Shown: in pieces, positions 14,681 through 23,123 of the stretch
Position numbering within the stretch: the stretch's first letter is position 1
Layout: each line of letters begins with the position of its first letter
Source of the DNA: Candidatus Microthrix subdominans
GTDB lineage: Bacteria; Actinomycetota; Acidimicrobiia; Acidimicrobiales; Microtrichaceae
Direction: 5' to 3'
NCBI GenBank assembly: GCA_016719385.1
Contig: JADJZA010000008.1
Span: forward strand, 186,001 to 250,000
Length of the DNA stretch: 64,000 nucleotides
Program-made: the position numbers and the translations under genes
The notes under the pieces: generated by a model
Databases searched by the model: none
Seen by the model: only the letters and a program-made list of their open reading frames with translations
What the model was told of the DNA's origin: nothing

Positions 14681-16744
14681 GTGGATCGAACGCCGGACGT
14701 GGCCCCAGCCGAGGACCCTGCCGTGGCGGTGACCTTTGCCGCCACGTTGATCGACCAGTGGTGCCGCCGGGGCGTTCGCCACGTGATCGTCAGCCCGGGC
14801 TCCCGCAGCACACCGCTGGTGATCGGGCTGCAATGGGTGCTCGACCACCAGGGTGCTGCTGCCGGCGATCGGCTACGGGCCCACGTGGTGCTCGACGAGC
14901 GCAGCGCGGCTTTTCAGGCGGTCGGCGTGGCCCGGGCCACCGGTGCTCCCGCTGTGCTGGTGTGCACCTCAGGTACCGCTGCGGTCGAATACCACCCGGC
15001 GGTGGTCGAGGCGCACCTGGCCGCCCTGCCGGTGTTGATCTGTACGGCCGATCGTCCGCCCGAGTTGCTGAACACCGGCGCCCCGCAGACCATCGACCAG
15101 CGGGAGCTGTACGGTCCTTCCGTGCGGGCCTATCTGGAGCCCGGCCCACCGGAGACCTCCGGCCGAGGACGTTGGCGGGCGCTGGCCGACGAGGCCTTCG
15201 ACGCGGCGACCGGCGCCCGGCCCGGGCCGGTGCAGCTCAACCTTGGGTTCCGCGAGCCCCTGGTGGGGGCGGTGGGTGCGTTGCCCGCCGCCGACTCTGC
15301 CGCCAGCCCAGTCGCCGCCCACTCCACCGCTGCCGTCGCCGACTCCGCCGCCGCCTCCCCCCGCTCCGTCGTGGCCGATGATCAGCCTCAGCCTCAGCCT
15401 CAGCCTCAGCCTCAGCGCCCGAGAACCGATGACGTCGACGCTCTGATCGCCCGGTGCAGCGGACGCCGCGTCGTGGTGATCGCCGGCGAGCGGGCGACGC
15501 GCCCCTCGGCCCCGACCCGCAGCGATCACGCCGGGTGCACCGTTGGATACGGGCAGGCGCCGGCCGGGCTGGGCGCATCGTCCACGGCACCTGATGGCCA
15601 GCCCGATCGTGTGGCACGCATCATCCTGGATGCGGCGGAGTCGTTGGGGTGGCCGGTGCTGGCCGACCCGCTGTCCGGTCTGCGGCTCGATCAGCCCACG
15701 GTTGTGCCCAACTTCGATCCGATGCTGCGCTCGGCGGCGGTGGCCGCAGCGCTGCTCCCCGAAGTGGTGGTCCGCCTCGGTGGGCTGGTCTCGTCCAAGG
15801 TGACCGGCCAGTGGCTCTCGGCGGTGCCCGACCAGATCGCCATCGACCCGGCGGGCTGGTTTCCCGACCCGGACCGGGTGGTCACCCACCAGGTGCAGGC
15901 CGGCCCTGCCGCGGTGTTCGAGGCCCTGATGGCCGCCCATGGTGCCGACCGGCTGACCGGCGCCCCGGCCGGGTGGGCGGAGCGCTGGCGCCGGGTGAGC
16001 AAACGGGTTGAGGTCGCTGTTGAGGACGGCAGACCCAGGGTCGTCGAGGCGGCTGCAGTCGCGGCGGCGCTCGACGGCATGCCCGACGGCGGTCACCTGG
16101 TCGTGTCCTCGTCGATGCCGGTGCGCGACCTGGAGTGGTTCGGACCGAGGGTGCCGGCCGGGGTGACGGTGCACTCCAACCGGGGGGCCAACGGCATCGA
16201 CGGTGTGGTCGCCACCGCCGTCGGGGTCGCCCGAACCGGGGTGCCCACCGCCGCCGTTGTCGGTGACCTGGCCATCCTCCACGACGTCGGATCGCTCGTC
16301 TCGGCTTCGGCGATCGACAACCTGGCCGTCATCGTCGTCGACAACGACGGTGGGGGGATCTTCTCGTTCCTACCCCAACAGCGCATGTTGCCGGAGGGCG
16401 ACTTCGAGCGCTGGTGGGGAACGCCCAGTGGGCTCGATCTCGGCGCGATCGGCACGGGCTTCGGCCTTGATGTGGTCGAGGTACAGCCGTCGGTGCTGGC
16501 CAACGTCCTGCGGCGACGGTTGACCGCCCACCGCGTGACCGGTGGCGCCGCTGGGGTTCCGGCGAGCCCAACGTCGGGAGAGTCGACGGCACCGTCGACA
16601 TCCAGCGGTGGTGGCGAGGAAGCGACTCGGATCAGCCGCACCGCCATGTTTCGGGTGGAGTCCGACCGTTCGAACAACCTGGCCGAACACCAGCGCCTGC
16701 TCGACCATCTGGTCGAAGCAGCCGAAACGGCACTCGAAGGCTGA
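14681..16744 (+). CDS. menD: 2-succinyl-5-enolpyruvyl-6-hydroxy-3-cyclohexene-1-carboxylate synthase, with insertions
   Basis: This thiamine diphosphate enzyme joins isochorismate and 2-oxoglutarate. At 687 residues it is over 100 longer than usual for MenD. The N-terminal catalytic block is clear (HVIVSPGSRSTPLVIG, VLDERSAAFQAVG, CTSGTAAVEYHPAV, CTADRPPELLNTGAPQTIDQ). The thiamine-binding region is seen in VVGDLAILHDVGSL and VVDNDGGGIFSFLPQ. The extra length is a low-complexity Ala/Ser linker followed by a Gln-Pro run (DDQPQPQPQPQPQRP) and a variable stretch between residues about 200 and 310, plus a Ser/Gly-rich insert near residue 640. Both insertions fall between conserved domains. The 3' end is followed by a long perfect hairpin. 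Confidence 0.92.
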   Translation: MDRTPDVAPAEDPAVAVTFAATLIDQWCRRGVRHVIVSPGSRSTPLVIGLQWVLDHQGAAAGDRLRAHVVLDERSAAFQAVGVARATGAPAVLVCTSGTAAVEYHPAVVEAHLAALPVLICTADRPPELLNTGAPQTIDQRELYGPSVRAYLEPGPPETSGRGRWRALADEAFDAATGARPGPVQLNLGFREPLVGAVGALPAADSAASPVAAHSTAAVADSAAASPRSVVADDQPQPQPQPQPQRPRTDDVDALIARCSGRRVVVIAGERATRPSAPTRSDHAGCTVGYGQAPAGLGASSTAPDGQPDRVARIILDAAESLGWPVLADPLSGLRLDQPTVVPNFDPMLRSAAVAAALLPEVVVRLGGLVSSKVTGQWLSAVPDQIAIDPAGWFPDPDRVVTHQVQAGPAAVFEALMAAHGADRLTGAPAGWAERWRRVSKRVEVAVEDGRPRVVEAAAVAAALDGMPDGGHLVVSSSMPVRDLEWFGPRVPAGVTVHSNRGANGIDGVVATAVGVARTGVPTAAVVGDLAILHDVGSLVSASAIDNLAVIVVDNDGGGIFSFLPQQRMLPEGDFERWWGTPSGLDLGAIGTGFGLDVVEVQPSVLANVLRRRLTAHRVTGGAAGVPASPTSGESTAPSTSSGGGEEATRISRTAMFRVESDRSNNLAEHQRLLDHLVEAAETALEG
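15383..15415 (+). repeat. In-frame hexanucleotide repeat inside menD
   Basis: Five perfect copies of CAGCCT and a partial sixth encode the Gln-Pro run of MenD. The unit length keeps the frame when copies are gained or lost, so it could vary between strains without inactivating the gene. Confidence 0.85.
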
Positions 16745-16752
16745 CGATCGGG

Positions 16753-16804
16753 GCGAACTCTGCCGCTATCGCGCGCTGGAGGACGCGATAGCGGCAGAGT
16801 TCGC
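16753..16804. repeat. Perfect 21-bp stem hairpin after menD
   Basis: The left arm 16753-16773 (GCGAACTCTGCCGCTATCGC plus G) is the exact reverse complement of 16784-16804; the loop of ten bases is CGCTGGAGGA. No T-run follows, so simple rho-independent termination is doubtful. It begins eight bases after the menD stop codon. It may end or protect the menD message, or be a palindromic repeat element like the pair at 4481-4576. Confidence 0.75.
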
Positions 16805-16865
16805 CGCTTGGACCGTTGTGACGAAGGGCTCGCACGCTTCTACGATGGCCCCAGCTCACACAGGC

Positions 16866-16884
16866 CGCTCTTGACGTCAGAGCG
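16866..16884. promoter_or_regulatory. Inverted repeat before the hydrolase gene
   Basis: CGCTCT and AGAGCG flank seven bases that contain TTGACG. It ends just before the ribosome binding site GGAGG (16887-16892 region) of the GTG at 16899. It could be an operator or a translation-level hairpin; support is limited to the symmetry. Confidence 0.3.
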
Positions 16885-16898
16885 GACGGAGGAATCAC

Positions 16899-17891
16899 GT
16901 GGCCCCATCTCAGCTCGATCCCCATCCGGACCCGCACCACGACGAGGGGACGGTCACGGTCTCCGACGGTCGCAGGCTGGGCTGGGCGGCCTATGGGGAT
17001 CCCGATGGTGACCCGGTTCTGTGGTTCCACGGCACCCCGGGTGGGCGCTATCAGGTACCGGTCGGCGTCAACCCCACCGGTCGCTCGACCGGGCTGCGGG
17101 TGATCACCCTGGAGCGCCCGGGCACGGGTAACTCGACCAACTACGCCTACCGGTCGCTCAAGCAGTTCGCTCGTGACGTCAACGCGGCCGCCGATCAGCT
17201 CGGCCTCGACAAGTTCGCCGTCGCCGGCCTGTCGGGCGGAGGGCCCTACACGCTGGCGGTCGCCCACGAGCTGCCCGATCGGGTGGTGACCTCGGCCGTG
17301 TTGGGCGGGCTGGCCCCCAGCATCGGGCGCGGGGCGGTGTTCAGCTACACCCAGATCACCACCGCGGGCCAAGCGCTGCTCAGCCCGATGCGTCGGGCAT
17401 TTGGGTCGATGATGCGCTTCGGGCTGGACGGGGTGGCCGCCCAAGCCCCGGCGGTGTATTCGGCGTACGCCAAGATCAACGGCCGAGCCGACCTCGAGGT
17501 GATGATGCGCCCCGATGTGATGGCGATGTTCATCCACGACATCACCCAGGCGGGGCCGCTGCGGGCCCCGTTTCACGATCTGACCCTGTTCGGCAGGCCG
17601 TGGGGCTTCGACCCGGGCAACATCGCCGGCCAGGTTCTGATCTGGCACGGCGATGCCGACCACATCGTGCCGCTGATCCACGGCCGGCGGCTGGCCAAAT
17701 CGGTCCCCAATTCCCGGCTCATGTTGATGCCCGGCAAGGGCCACTTCGGCGGCTTCTCCGAGGTCGGCGACGTGCTGACGACCATCCGGGGCGTGTGGGA
17801 CGGGAGTGACCGGGTGACCGGCCACCAGCGCCGCGACAGCGAGGGCAACATCACCAACCGGCGCCCGGTCGGCGAGGAGGCCGTCCAATGA
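16899..17891 (+). CDS. Alpha/beta hydrolase
   Basis: This 330-residue cytosolic alpha/beta hydrolase has unknown substrate. The catalytic elements are visible: the oxyanion segment LWFHGTPGGRYQVP, the nucleophile elbow VAGLSGGGPY, an acid in IWHGDADHIVP and a histidine in GKGHFGGFSE. The HGTPG form and the ERPGTGNST block are typical of a broad actinobacterial hydrolase group annotated as esterases or epoxide-hydrolase-like proteins. The GTG at 16899 has GGAGG spaced eight bases away. Its stop overlaps the ATG of a small zinc-ribbon gene by four bases, so the two are co-translated. Confidence 0.82.
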   Translation: MAPSQLDPHPDPHHDEGTVTVSDGRRLGWAAYGDPDGDPVLWFHGTPGGRYQVPVGVNPTGRSTGLRVITLERPGTGNSTNYAYRSLKQFARDVNAAADQLGLDKFAVAGLSGGGPYTLAVAHELPDRVVTSAVLGGLAPSIGRGAVFSYTQITTAGQALLSPMRRAFGSMMRFGLDGVAAQAPAVYSAYAKINGRADLEVMMRPDVMAMFIHDITQAGPLRAPFHDLTLFGRPWGFDPGNIAGQVLIWHGDADHIVPLIHGRRLAKSVPNSRLMLMPGKGHFGGFSEVGDVLTTIRGVWDGSDRVTGHQRRDSEGNITNRRPVGEEAVQ

Positions 17892-18070
17892 GCGAAGCGT
17901 TCACCTGCCCGCGCTGCGCCAACGAGGTGAGCGAGGAGTTCTACGGACCGTGTGGCGAGTGTCGGGCCAGCCTGCGCGCCGCCCATCTGGGAGAGAAGCG
18001 CGACGTCGAGGTGGTCGACTACGAGCCGAAGATGAACGTCACGCCCAACGCGGTGGCCTCCAAGGAATAG
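17888..18070 (+). CDS. Small zinc-ribbon protein
   Basis: This 60-residue protein carries two CxxC knuckles, Cys7/Cys10 (TCPRCANEV) and Cys22/Cys25 (PCGECRASL), the pattern of a zinc ribbon. The remaining tail is charged and without a hydrophobic segment, so it is cytosolic. It overlaps the hydrolase gene by ATGA. Its function is unknown; zinc ribbons of this kind usually mediate protein or nucleic acid contacts. Confidence 0.8.
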   Translation: MSEAFTCPRCANEVSEEFYGPCGECRASLRAAHLGEKRDVEVVDYEPKMNVTPNAVASKE

Positions 18071-18145
18071 CACCGTCGTTTTCGGGGAAACCGTTCTCGT
18101 GGCGCCCGATAGGGTCCCACTTCGACGACGATCCCGGGGGTTCTC

Positions 18146-19252
18146 ATGAGCGACGACACAGGTGGGCAGGGCGACACGGCAGCCTCAAACGGCAGTGAGT
18201 CGGCGAACGGTCGGGCACCTGCGGGCGGCAGCGATCACACCGACCATATGGAGCCTTTGGGCGACATGGAGACGGCGGAGGCTGCGGAGCCGGCCGTTGC
18301 GTTCGGCGAGACCCGTGGGGGCGTGCCGATCGGAGGCTGGTTGCTCAAGGCCGATCCGGGCGAGCTCGGCGACCTGGATGAGGCCGGGCTGGTGTGGGCC
18401 TGGCCGCTGAACCCGACCTACCGGGTGGAGCTGATGGAGCCGGGCCAGCCGGTGTTTCTGTGGCTGAACGAGGTGGACGGCGACCGAACCCCGGGCCTGA
18501 TCGGCGCCGGCGTGGTGGCGACGTGGACCGCCGAGGACGATCTGATCGCCCTGGGTGCCGACGGTCTGGCCAGCGACGAAGCGCCCCAGGTGGCCTGCGG
18601 CCTGTGGGTCGAGCGGCTGAGCGTGCCGATCGCAGCGGAGTACTTCGCCGCCGAGGAGGCTTTGGCCGGCGCCGAGATACTGGCGTCGCCGCAGATGGGT
18701 AACCCGCTGGTGCTCACCCCCGACGAGGTCAACGCCATCTGGGACCGGTTTGATCTGGCCACCGATGCCCCGACCGAGCAGGGTGTGCAGGCCGCCGAGC
18801 TCTACATCAACGAACAGACCCAGGAGATGCTGGTGGCGGTGTTGCTCCCCGACCGCCAGCTGGCGATGAAGTACGACCAGCTCGACGACTTGTACTACGT
18901 CATCTCGCTGGGCGAGGGTCACGAGGAGGTGGCCGGGCACGGAGAGTTTGATGACCCCATCGCGGCGGTGGCGGCGCTGGTGGCCGAGTGCGAGCCCGGC
19001 GCCCGGGAGGCTGCGGTGCCCGAGCGGCGCCCGGACCTGCGCTTGAACATCGACGATCACGAGGTCGTGGCGCTGTTTCCGTGGAGCGAGGACGGTGTGC
19101 GGGTGATCAAGGTGGGCGACGAGGCCTTCGAGGTCGGCGGCGAGGGCTGGGACGACGAGGCGGTCACGACGTTTCCCACCTTTGGCGAGGCGGTGCTCGC
19201 TTTTGCCGAGGCGGCCTTCGTCGAGACCGACGACGACCTGGAGCAGGAGTAG
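18146..19252 (+). CDS. Acidic protein with an EVE/PUA-like N-terminal domain
   Basis: This 368-residue protein is strongly acidic. After a disordered Ser/Gly/Asp-rich start (residues 1-55), the segment GGWLLKADPGELGDLDEAGL, then VWAWPLNPTYRVELMEPGQP and PGLIGAGVVATW, recalls an EVE domain: Trp-Leu-Leu-Lys-Asp/Glu-Pro opening, a 'power' strand near FLWLNE and a Pro-Gly-Ile/Leu-hydrophobic-Gly strand. EVE domains bind modified bases in DNA or RNA. The C-terminal half (residues about 190-365) matches nothing I know. The domain call rests on reading by eye and is tentative. The gene converges with menF, 19 bases apart. Confidence 0.55.
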   Translation: MSDDTGGQGDTAASNGSESANGRAPAGGSDHTDHMEPLGDMETAEAAEPAVAFGETRGGVPIGGWLLKADPGELGDLDEAGLVWAWPLNPTYRVELMEPGQPVFLWLNEVDGDRTPGLIGAGVVATWTAEDDLIALGADGLASDEAPQVACGLWVERLSVPIAAEYFAAEEALAGAEILASPQMGNPLVLTPDEVNAIWDRFDLATDAPTEQGVQAAELYINEQTQEMLVAVLLPDRQLAMKYDQLDDLYYVISLGEGHEEVAGHGEFDDPIAAVAALVAECEPGAREAAVPERRPDLRLNIDDHEVVALFPWSEDGVRVIKVGDEAFEVGGEGWDDEAVTTFPTFGEAVLAFAEAAFVETDDDLEQE

Positions 19253-19271
19253 GCCTCCGGCTGACCTTCGA

Positions 19272-20546
19272 TCAGGGTCGGATCAGGTAGGGCAGCACGG
19301 CGGCAAACTTGGCCCGGGTCTCCTCCAGCTCCGCCTGCGGATCGCTGTCGGCGACGATGCCGACCCCGGCCAGGAGGCGGGCGCTGCGGCCGTCGAGCAG
19401 GGCGGAGCGAATGGCGACGGCAAACTCGCCGTTGCCGTCGGCATCCACCCAGCCCACCGCCCCGCCGACCCGGTCGCGATCAAGGCCCTCCAGCTCGTCG
19501 ATCAGCGCCAAGGCCGGTTCGAGGGGCCAACCGCCCACCGCAGGGGTCGGGTGAAGTGCTGCGACCAGGTCGAGCACCGACGGCACCGGGTGGCTGAGCC
19601 GACCCTCGACCAGGGTGGCCAGGTGCAGCACGGCCCCGGCCTCCACCACCTGGGGTTCGGGTTGGGCGTCGAGGTAGGAGCACCAGCCGAGGAGGGCGTC
19701 GTGGGCCCGCAGGATCGTCACCTCGTGCTCGTGGCGCAGCTTGTCGGAGCGCAGCAACTCGCCGGCGTGGCCCATGTCGACCTTCGGGTCGCCCGAGCGG
19801 GGCAGGGTGCCGGCCATCGGTTGGGCGCGCACGGTGTCGTCGATGCGGCTGACCAGCAGCTCGGGGCTGGCTCCGACGAAGCCGTCGATGCAGAACACGT
19901 ACCCGGCGGGGGCGGTGGGCAGCAGCCGCCGGTAGAGGGCCCCCGGGTCGAGCGTTGCGGTCGAACTCAGCGCCAGCTCGCGGAACAACACCGCCTTCTC
20001 CAGGTGGCCCTCGGCCATGCGGGTGGTCATCTCGATCACCTTGGCCATCCAGTCGGCGTCCGACGTGGTGGCCTGGAGCCGAAGCTCGACGGGCTCGTCG
20101 CCACCGGTCGCTCCCGATGACGGAACCGTTTCCCCCGGTTCGGATGCGAGCGGTGACGGTGCGGCCTGGCTGCGGTCGGCGTCGATCGTGGTCATCCACG
20201 AGGAACGGGCGGCGTCACGCCCCCGGAGCACCCGAGGGATCAGCGCGGTGGCCGGGCGGCGCCGGTCGAAGGGGAACGCACAGAAGGCCACCGGGCCGGA
20301 GGCGGGATCGCGGTCGGGACCCCTCCGTTCGATCGCGGCCAGCGCCTGGCTGACCGAGGCCACGTCGTCGGCCCAACCGCTGCGCTCGCCCAACTCGATG
20401 CGCGCTGCGGTCCCCTGGGCCACGAGGGTGCGGTTGGGGGAACGAAACGCCAGCGGGTCCTCGCCGAGGTGCCCCAGCGGATCGTCGCCGGTGCCCGAAC
20501 GGACCGTCGTGGCGGTCAGCCCCGGCCGCAGCGCCGACGGGCCCAC
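19272..20546 (-). CDS. menF: Isochorismate synthase
   Basis: This 424-residue chorismate-binding enzyme converts chorismate to isochorismate, the first dedicated step of menaquinone synthesis. The C-terminal catalytic domain shows EKAVLFRELALSS, FCIDGFVGASPELLVSR, QPMAGTLPRSG, the lysine-rich SDKLRHEHEVTI, LHPTPAVGGWP and GGAVGWVDADGNGEFAVAIR, all landmarks of the family. The GTG at 20546 is chosen because GGAG lies five bases upstream and it starts one base after the menG stop; an ATG at 20591 would overlap menG by 44 bases. Siderophore-type isochorismate synthase is a less likely alternative given the men neighbours. Confidence 0.88.
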   Translation of the reverse strand: MGPSALRPGLTATTVRSGTGDDPLGHLGEDPLAFRSPNRTLVAQGTAARIELGERSGWADDVASVSQALAAIERRGPDRDPASGPVAFCAFPFDRRRPATALIPRVLRGRDAARSSWMTTIDADRSQAAPSPLASEPGETVPSSGATGGDEPVELRLQATTSDADWMAKVIEMTTRMAEGHLEKAVLFRELALSSTATLDPGALYRRLLPTAPAGYVFCIDGFVGASPELLVSRIDDTVRAQPMAGTLPRSGDPKVDMGHAGELLRSDKLRHEHEVTILRAHDALLGWCSYLDAQPEPQVVEAGAVLHLATLVEGRLSHPVPSVLDLVAALHPTPAVGGWPLEPALALIDELEGLDRDRVGGAVGWVDADGNGEFAVAIRSALLDGRSARLLAGVGIVADSDPQAELEETRAKFAAVLPYLIRP

Positions 20547-20547
20547 C

Positions 20548-21297
20548 TCAGCTCCGTCGCAGCGTGGCCGTGAACAGCTGGGCGAGGCCACCGGTCAGCT
20601 GGCGATGATGGGACCGGTCGAAGCCGGCACCGCCGATCAGGCGAAGGGTCTCGGTCGGTGGCGGCAGATAGTCGACCGAGCGGGGCAGGTAGGCGTAGGC
20701 GCGCGCATCGGAGAACCGGGCGCCGATCTTGGGCACCACCTTGCCGAAGTACAGGTCGAACCCGGCTTTGAGCACCGGGTTGGCGGGCTGGCCGACCTCG
20801 AGCAGCCCGATGCGTCCGCCGGGGCGCAGCACCCGCGCCAGCTCGGCGAAAAACCGCGGCAGCGACTCGAAGTTGCGCAGCGCAAAGCCGCACGTCACCC
20901 CGTCGAGCGAGCCGTCGGGAAAGGGCAACGACAGCGCATCGCCCTGCAGGCGGGGGAAGGGTCGCGGTGCGGCGGCGAGCATGCCCATCGACAGGTCGAC
21001 GCCGATCGCCGACATGCCGTGATCCTGAAGCTCGTAGACCAGGTCACCGGTGCCGGCTGCCAGGTCGGCGATGATCGACGTGGGGGCCAGGCCCAGGGCG
21101 TCGACGGTCGTGCGGCGCCAGCGGACGTCGAGTCGCCCGGTCATGATGCGGTTCACTTTGTCGTAGTTGGGGGCGATCGTGTCGAACATCGCCCGGACCG
21201 CTTCCACCTTGGCGTCGCCGGTGGGCAACGGTTGGTCGGGCCGGGGGATCAGCTCCGCACGGTTGGACGGTGAGCCGGGGGTGGGTGAGGGGGACAC
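20548..21297 (-). CDS. menG: Demethylmenaquinone methyltransferase
   Basis: This 249-residue SAM-dependent methyltransferase of the UbiE/MenG family carries out the last step of menaquinone synthesis. Diagnostic parts are the N-terminal VRAMFDTIAPNYDKVNRIMT, the SAM-binding DLAAGTGDLVYEL, GDALSLPFPDGSLDGVTCGF with ALRNFESLPR, and the LEVGQPANPVLKAGFDLYF block. The GTG at 21297 lies seven bases after TAGCCT (21310-21305), suggesting a leaderless message for menG-menF. Co-transcription with menF, which follows immediately, places the first and last menaquinone steps in one unit. Confidence 0.92.
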   Translation of the reverse strand: MSPSPTPGSPSNRAELIPRPDQPLPTGDAKVEAVRAMFDTIAPNYDKVNRIMTGRLDVRWRRTTVDALGLAPTSIIADLAAGTGDLVYELQDHGMSAIGVDLSMGMLAAAPRPFPRLQGDALSLPFPDGSLDGVTCGFALRNFESLPRFFAELARVLRPGGRIGLLEVGQPANPVLKAGFDLYFGKVVPKIGARFSDARAYAYLPRSVDYLPPPTETLRLIGGAGFDRSHHRQLTGGLAQLFTATLRRS

Positions 21298-21363
21298 CGT
21301 GGCGAGGCTACGACGCGTCGCGGTGATGGGCGAACCCCCGCTGTCGGGTGCCTGGTTCAGCCC

Positions 21364-21420
21364 TCGGTGGCTTGCGCTCAGTCGTCGGTGGCTTGCGCTC
21401 AGTCGTCGGTGGCTTGCGCT
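21364..21420 (-). repeat. 21-bp tandem repeat duplicating the end of the acyl-CoA synthetase gene
   Basis: The last seven codons including stop of the gene at 21399, GCGCAAGCCACCGACGACTG plus A on the minus strand, are followed by a second full copy and a partial third. The period is 21 bases. The first stop ends translation, so the extra copies are noncoding. Confidence 0.85.
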
Positions 21421-23063
21421 TTGGCCCAGCGGTAGTCGGCCTTGCCGGCGGGGGAGCGGACGATCTCGTCGCGCCGCACGATCGCCTTGGGCAGTTTGTA
21501 GCGGGCGACGTGCTTGGCCGCCTCGGCGAGCAGCTCATCCTCGGTCACTGCGTCGGTCTCATCGATGCGGACGACGGCGACCACCTCGGATCCCCAACGT
21601 TCCGAGGGGCGGCCGCACACGACGACGTCGATGACCGCCGGGTGGGCGGCGATCGCCTGCTCGACCTCCTCCGCGAAGATCTTCTCGCCGCCGGAGTTGA
21701 TCGTCACCGAGTCCCGCCCGTACAGCTCAAGGGTGCCGTCGGCCAGGATGCGGCAGCGGTCGCCCGGCACGGCGAAGCGCTCGCCGTCGATCTCGGGGAA
21801 CGTGTCGGCGGTCTTGGCCTCATCGCCGAGGTAGCCGAGGGGCACGCGGTTGCGCTGGCCCAGCCAGCCCATCTCGTCATCGCCGGGTTGCAGCACCCGC
21901 GTCATCGACTCATCGAGCACGACCATGCCGACGTGGGGGGTGAAGCGCCCGGCGGAGACATCACCGCCGGCGCTCGACACCTGACCGGCCTGGGTGCCGG
22001 TCTCCGACGAGCCCAGCCCGTCGATCAACATGATGTTGGGCAGCCGCTCCAGCAGCCGTTGCTTGACCGGCGTGGACAGGATGGCGCCGCCGGAGGTCAA
22101 CACGAACAGGGAGGTCAGCTCGGCGTCGGTCGCGTCGATGGCGTCGAGCAGCGGGCGGGCGAAGGAGTCGCCGACCAACAGCAACACGTTGGCCTCCTCC
22201 CGGGCGATCAGGTCGACGACCGATGGGGCATCGAAGCGGTCGACGACGTCGGGAACGATCACCGTGCCGCCGTTGGAGAAGCTGGTGAAGGCTGCCCAGT
22301 GCGCGGCCCCGTGCATGAAGGGCGGGGCGGGGACGGTCTTGACCGGGTTGGCGGTGGTGGCGGCGGCGACGAGGGCCTCGATCGACTCCCACTCGTCCGG
22401 GCTGCCGAAGGGCCGGCCGCCGAGCGACGCAGCGTGGATGTCGGCCTGGCGCCACATGACGCCCTTGGGCATGCCGGTGGTGCCCCCGGTGTAGAGCAGG
22501 TACAGGTCGTCGGGCGACCATGATGCCCGAAGGTCCGGGTCGAGGTCTGGCGAGGCGGAGGCGAGCGCCTCCTCGTACCAACGTGCGCCATCCAACAGTT
22601 CGTTGCCCGAATCATCGGCAACCTGAAGGAGCAATTTTGCCTTCGGCAGTTGGGGCAGCACCTCGGCGAGGGTGGGGGCAAAGGCCGAGTGGTAGATGAT
22701 CGCGGAGGCGCCGCTGTCGGTGAGCAGGTACACCAGTTCCTCGGCCACGTACCGGTAGTTGACGTTGAACGGTGCCGTGCGGGCCATGTAACCGCCGAGC
22801 ATGCCCTCCAGGTATTCGTTGCCGTTGTGCAGGTACAGGCCGACGGTGTCCTGCCCGATCTGGTGGTTGGCCAGCTCGGTGCGGGGGGTGTGTGCGCCGA
22901 GCCCGGCGTCCGCAAGGACATTGGCCAGCCGATGGCAGCGCTCCCGCACCTGGTCGTAGGTGAGGCGACGATCGCGAAACACGATGGCCTCGCGGTCTCC
23001 AATGGCGTCCGCCAGTGACTCAAAGACCTCGGCGACGTTGCTCTGGAGGTGGCCAGTCGACAT
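21399..23063 (-). CDS. Acyl-CoA synthetase (FadD-type)
   Basis: This 554-residue adenylate-forming enzyme activates a carboxylic acid to its CoA ester. The motifs are LLYTGGTTGMPKGVMWR (ATP binding), DGLGSSETG, GDRCRILADGTLELYGRDS and a C-terminal catalytic lysine in RSPAGKADYRW. The TGGTTGMPKGVMWR form is common in the mycobacterial FadD enzymes that act on sterol side chains or long-chain acids, which fits the nearby dehydrogenase-hydratase operon, but the substrate is inferred. The ATG at 23063 has AGGGGAG five bases upstream. The C-terminus is AQATDD and its coding sequence is tandemly duplicated after the stop. Confidence 0.9.
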   Translation of the reverse strand: MSTGHLQSNVAEVFESLADAIGDREAIVFRDRRLTYDQVRERCHRLANVLADAGLGAHTPRTELANHQIGQDTVGLYLHNGNEYLEGMLGGYMARTAPFNVNYRYVAEELVYLLTDSGASAIIYHSAFAPTLAEVLPQLPKAKLLLQVADDSGNELLDGARWYEEALASASPDLDPDLRASWSPDDLYLLYTGGTTGMPKGVMWRQADIHAASLGGRPFGSPDEWESIEALVAAATTANPVKTVPAPPFMHGAAHWAAFTSFSNGGTVIVPDVVDRFDAPSVVDLIAREEANVLLLVGDSFARPLLDAIDATDAELTSLFVLTSGGAILSTPVKQRLLERLPNIMLIDGLGSSETGTQAGQVSSAGGDVSAGRFTPHVGMVVLDESMTRVLQPGDDEMGWLGQRNRVPLGYLGDEAKTADTFPEIDGERFAVPGDRCRILADGTLELYGRDSVTINSGGEKIFAEEVEQAIAAHPAVIDVVVCGRPSERWGSEVVAVVRIDETDAVTEDELLAEAAKHVARYKLPKAIVRRDEIVRSPAGKADYRWAKAQATDD

Positions 23064-23123
23064 GCATGCTCCCCTGGTGTGGCGAATGAACGGGGCAGCC
23101 TAATGGGGGTGCTGGGCGGCCGG

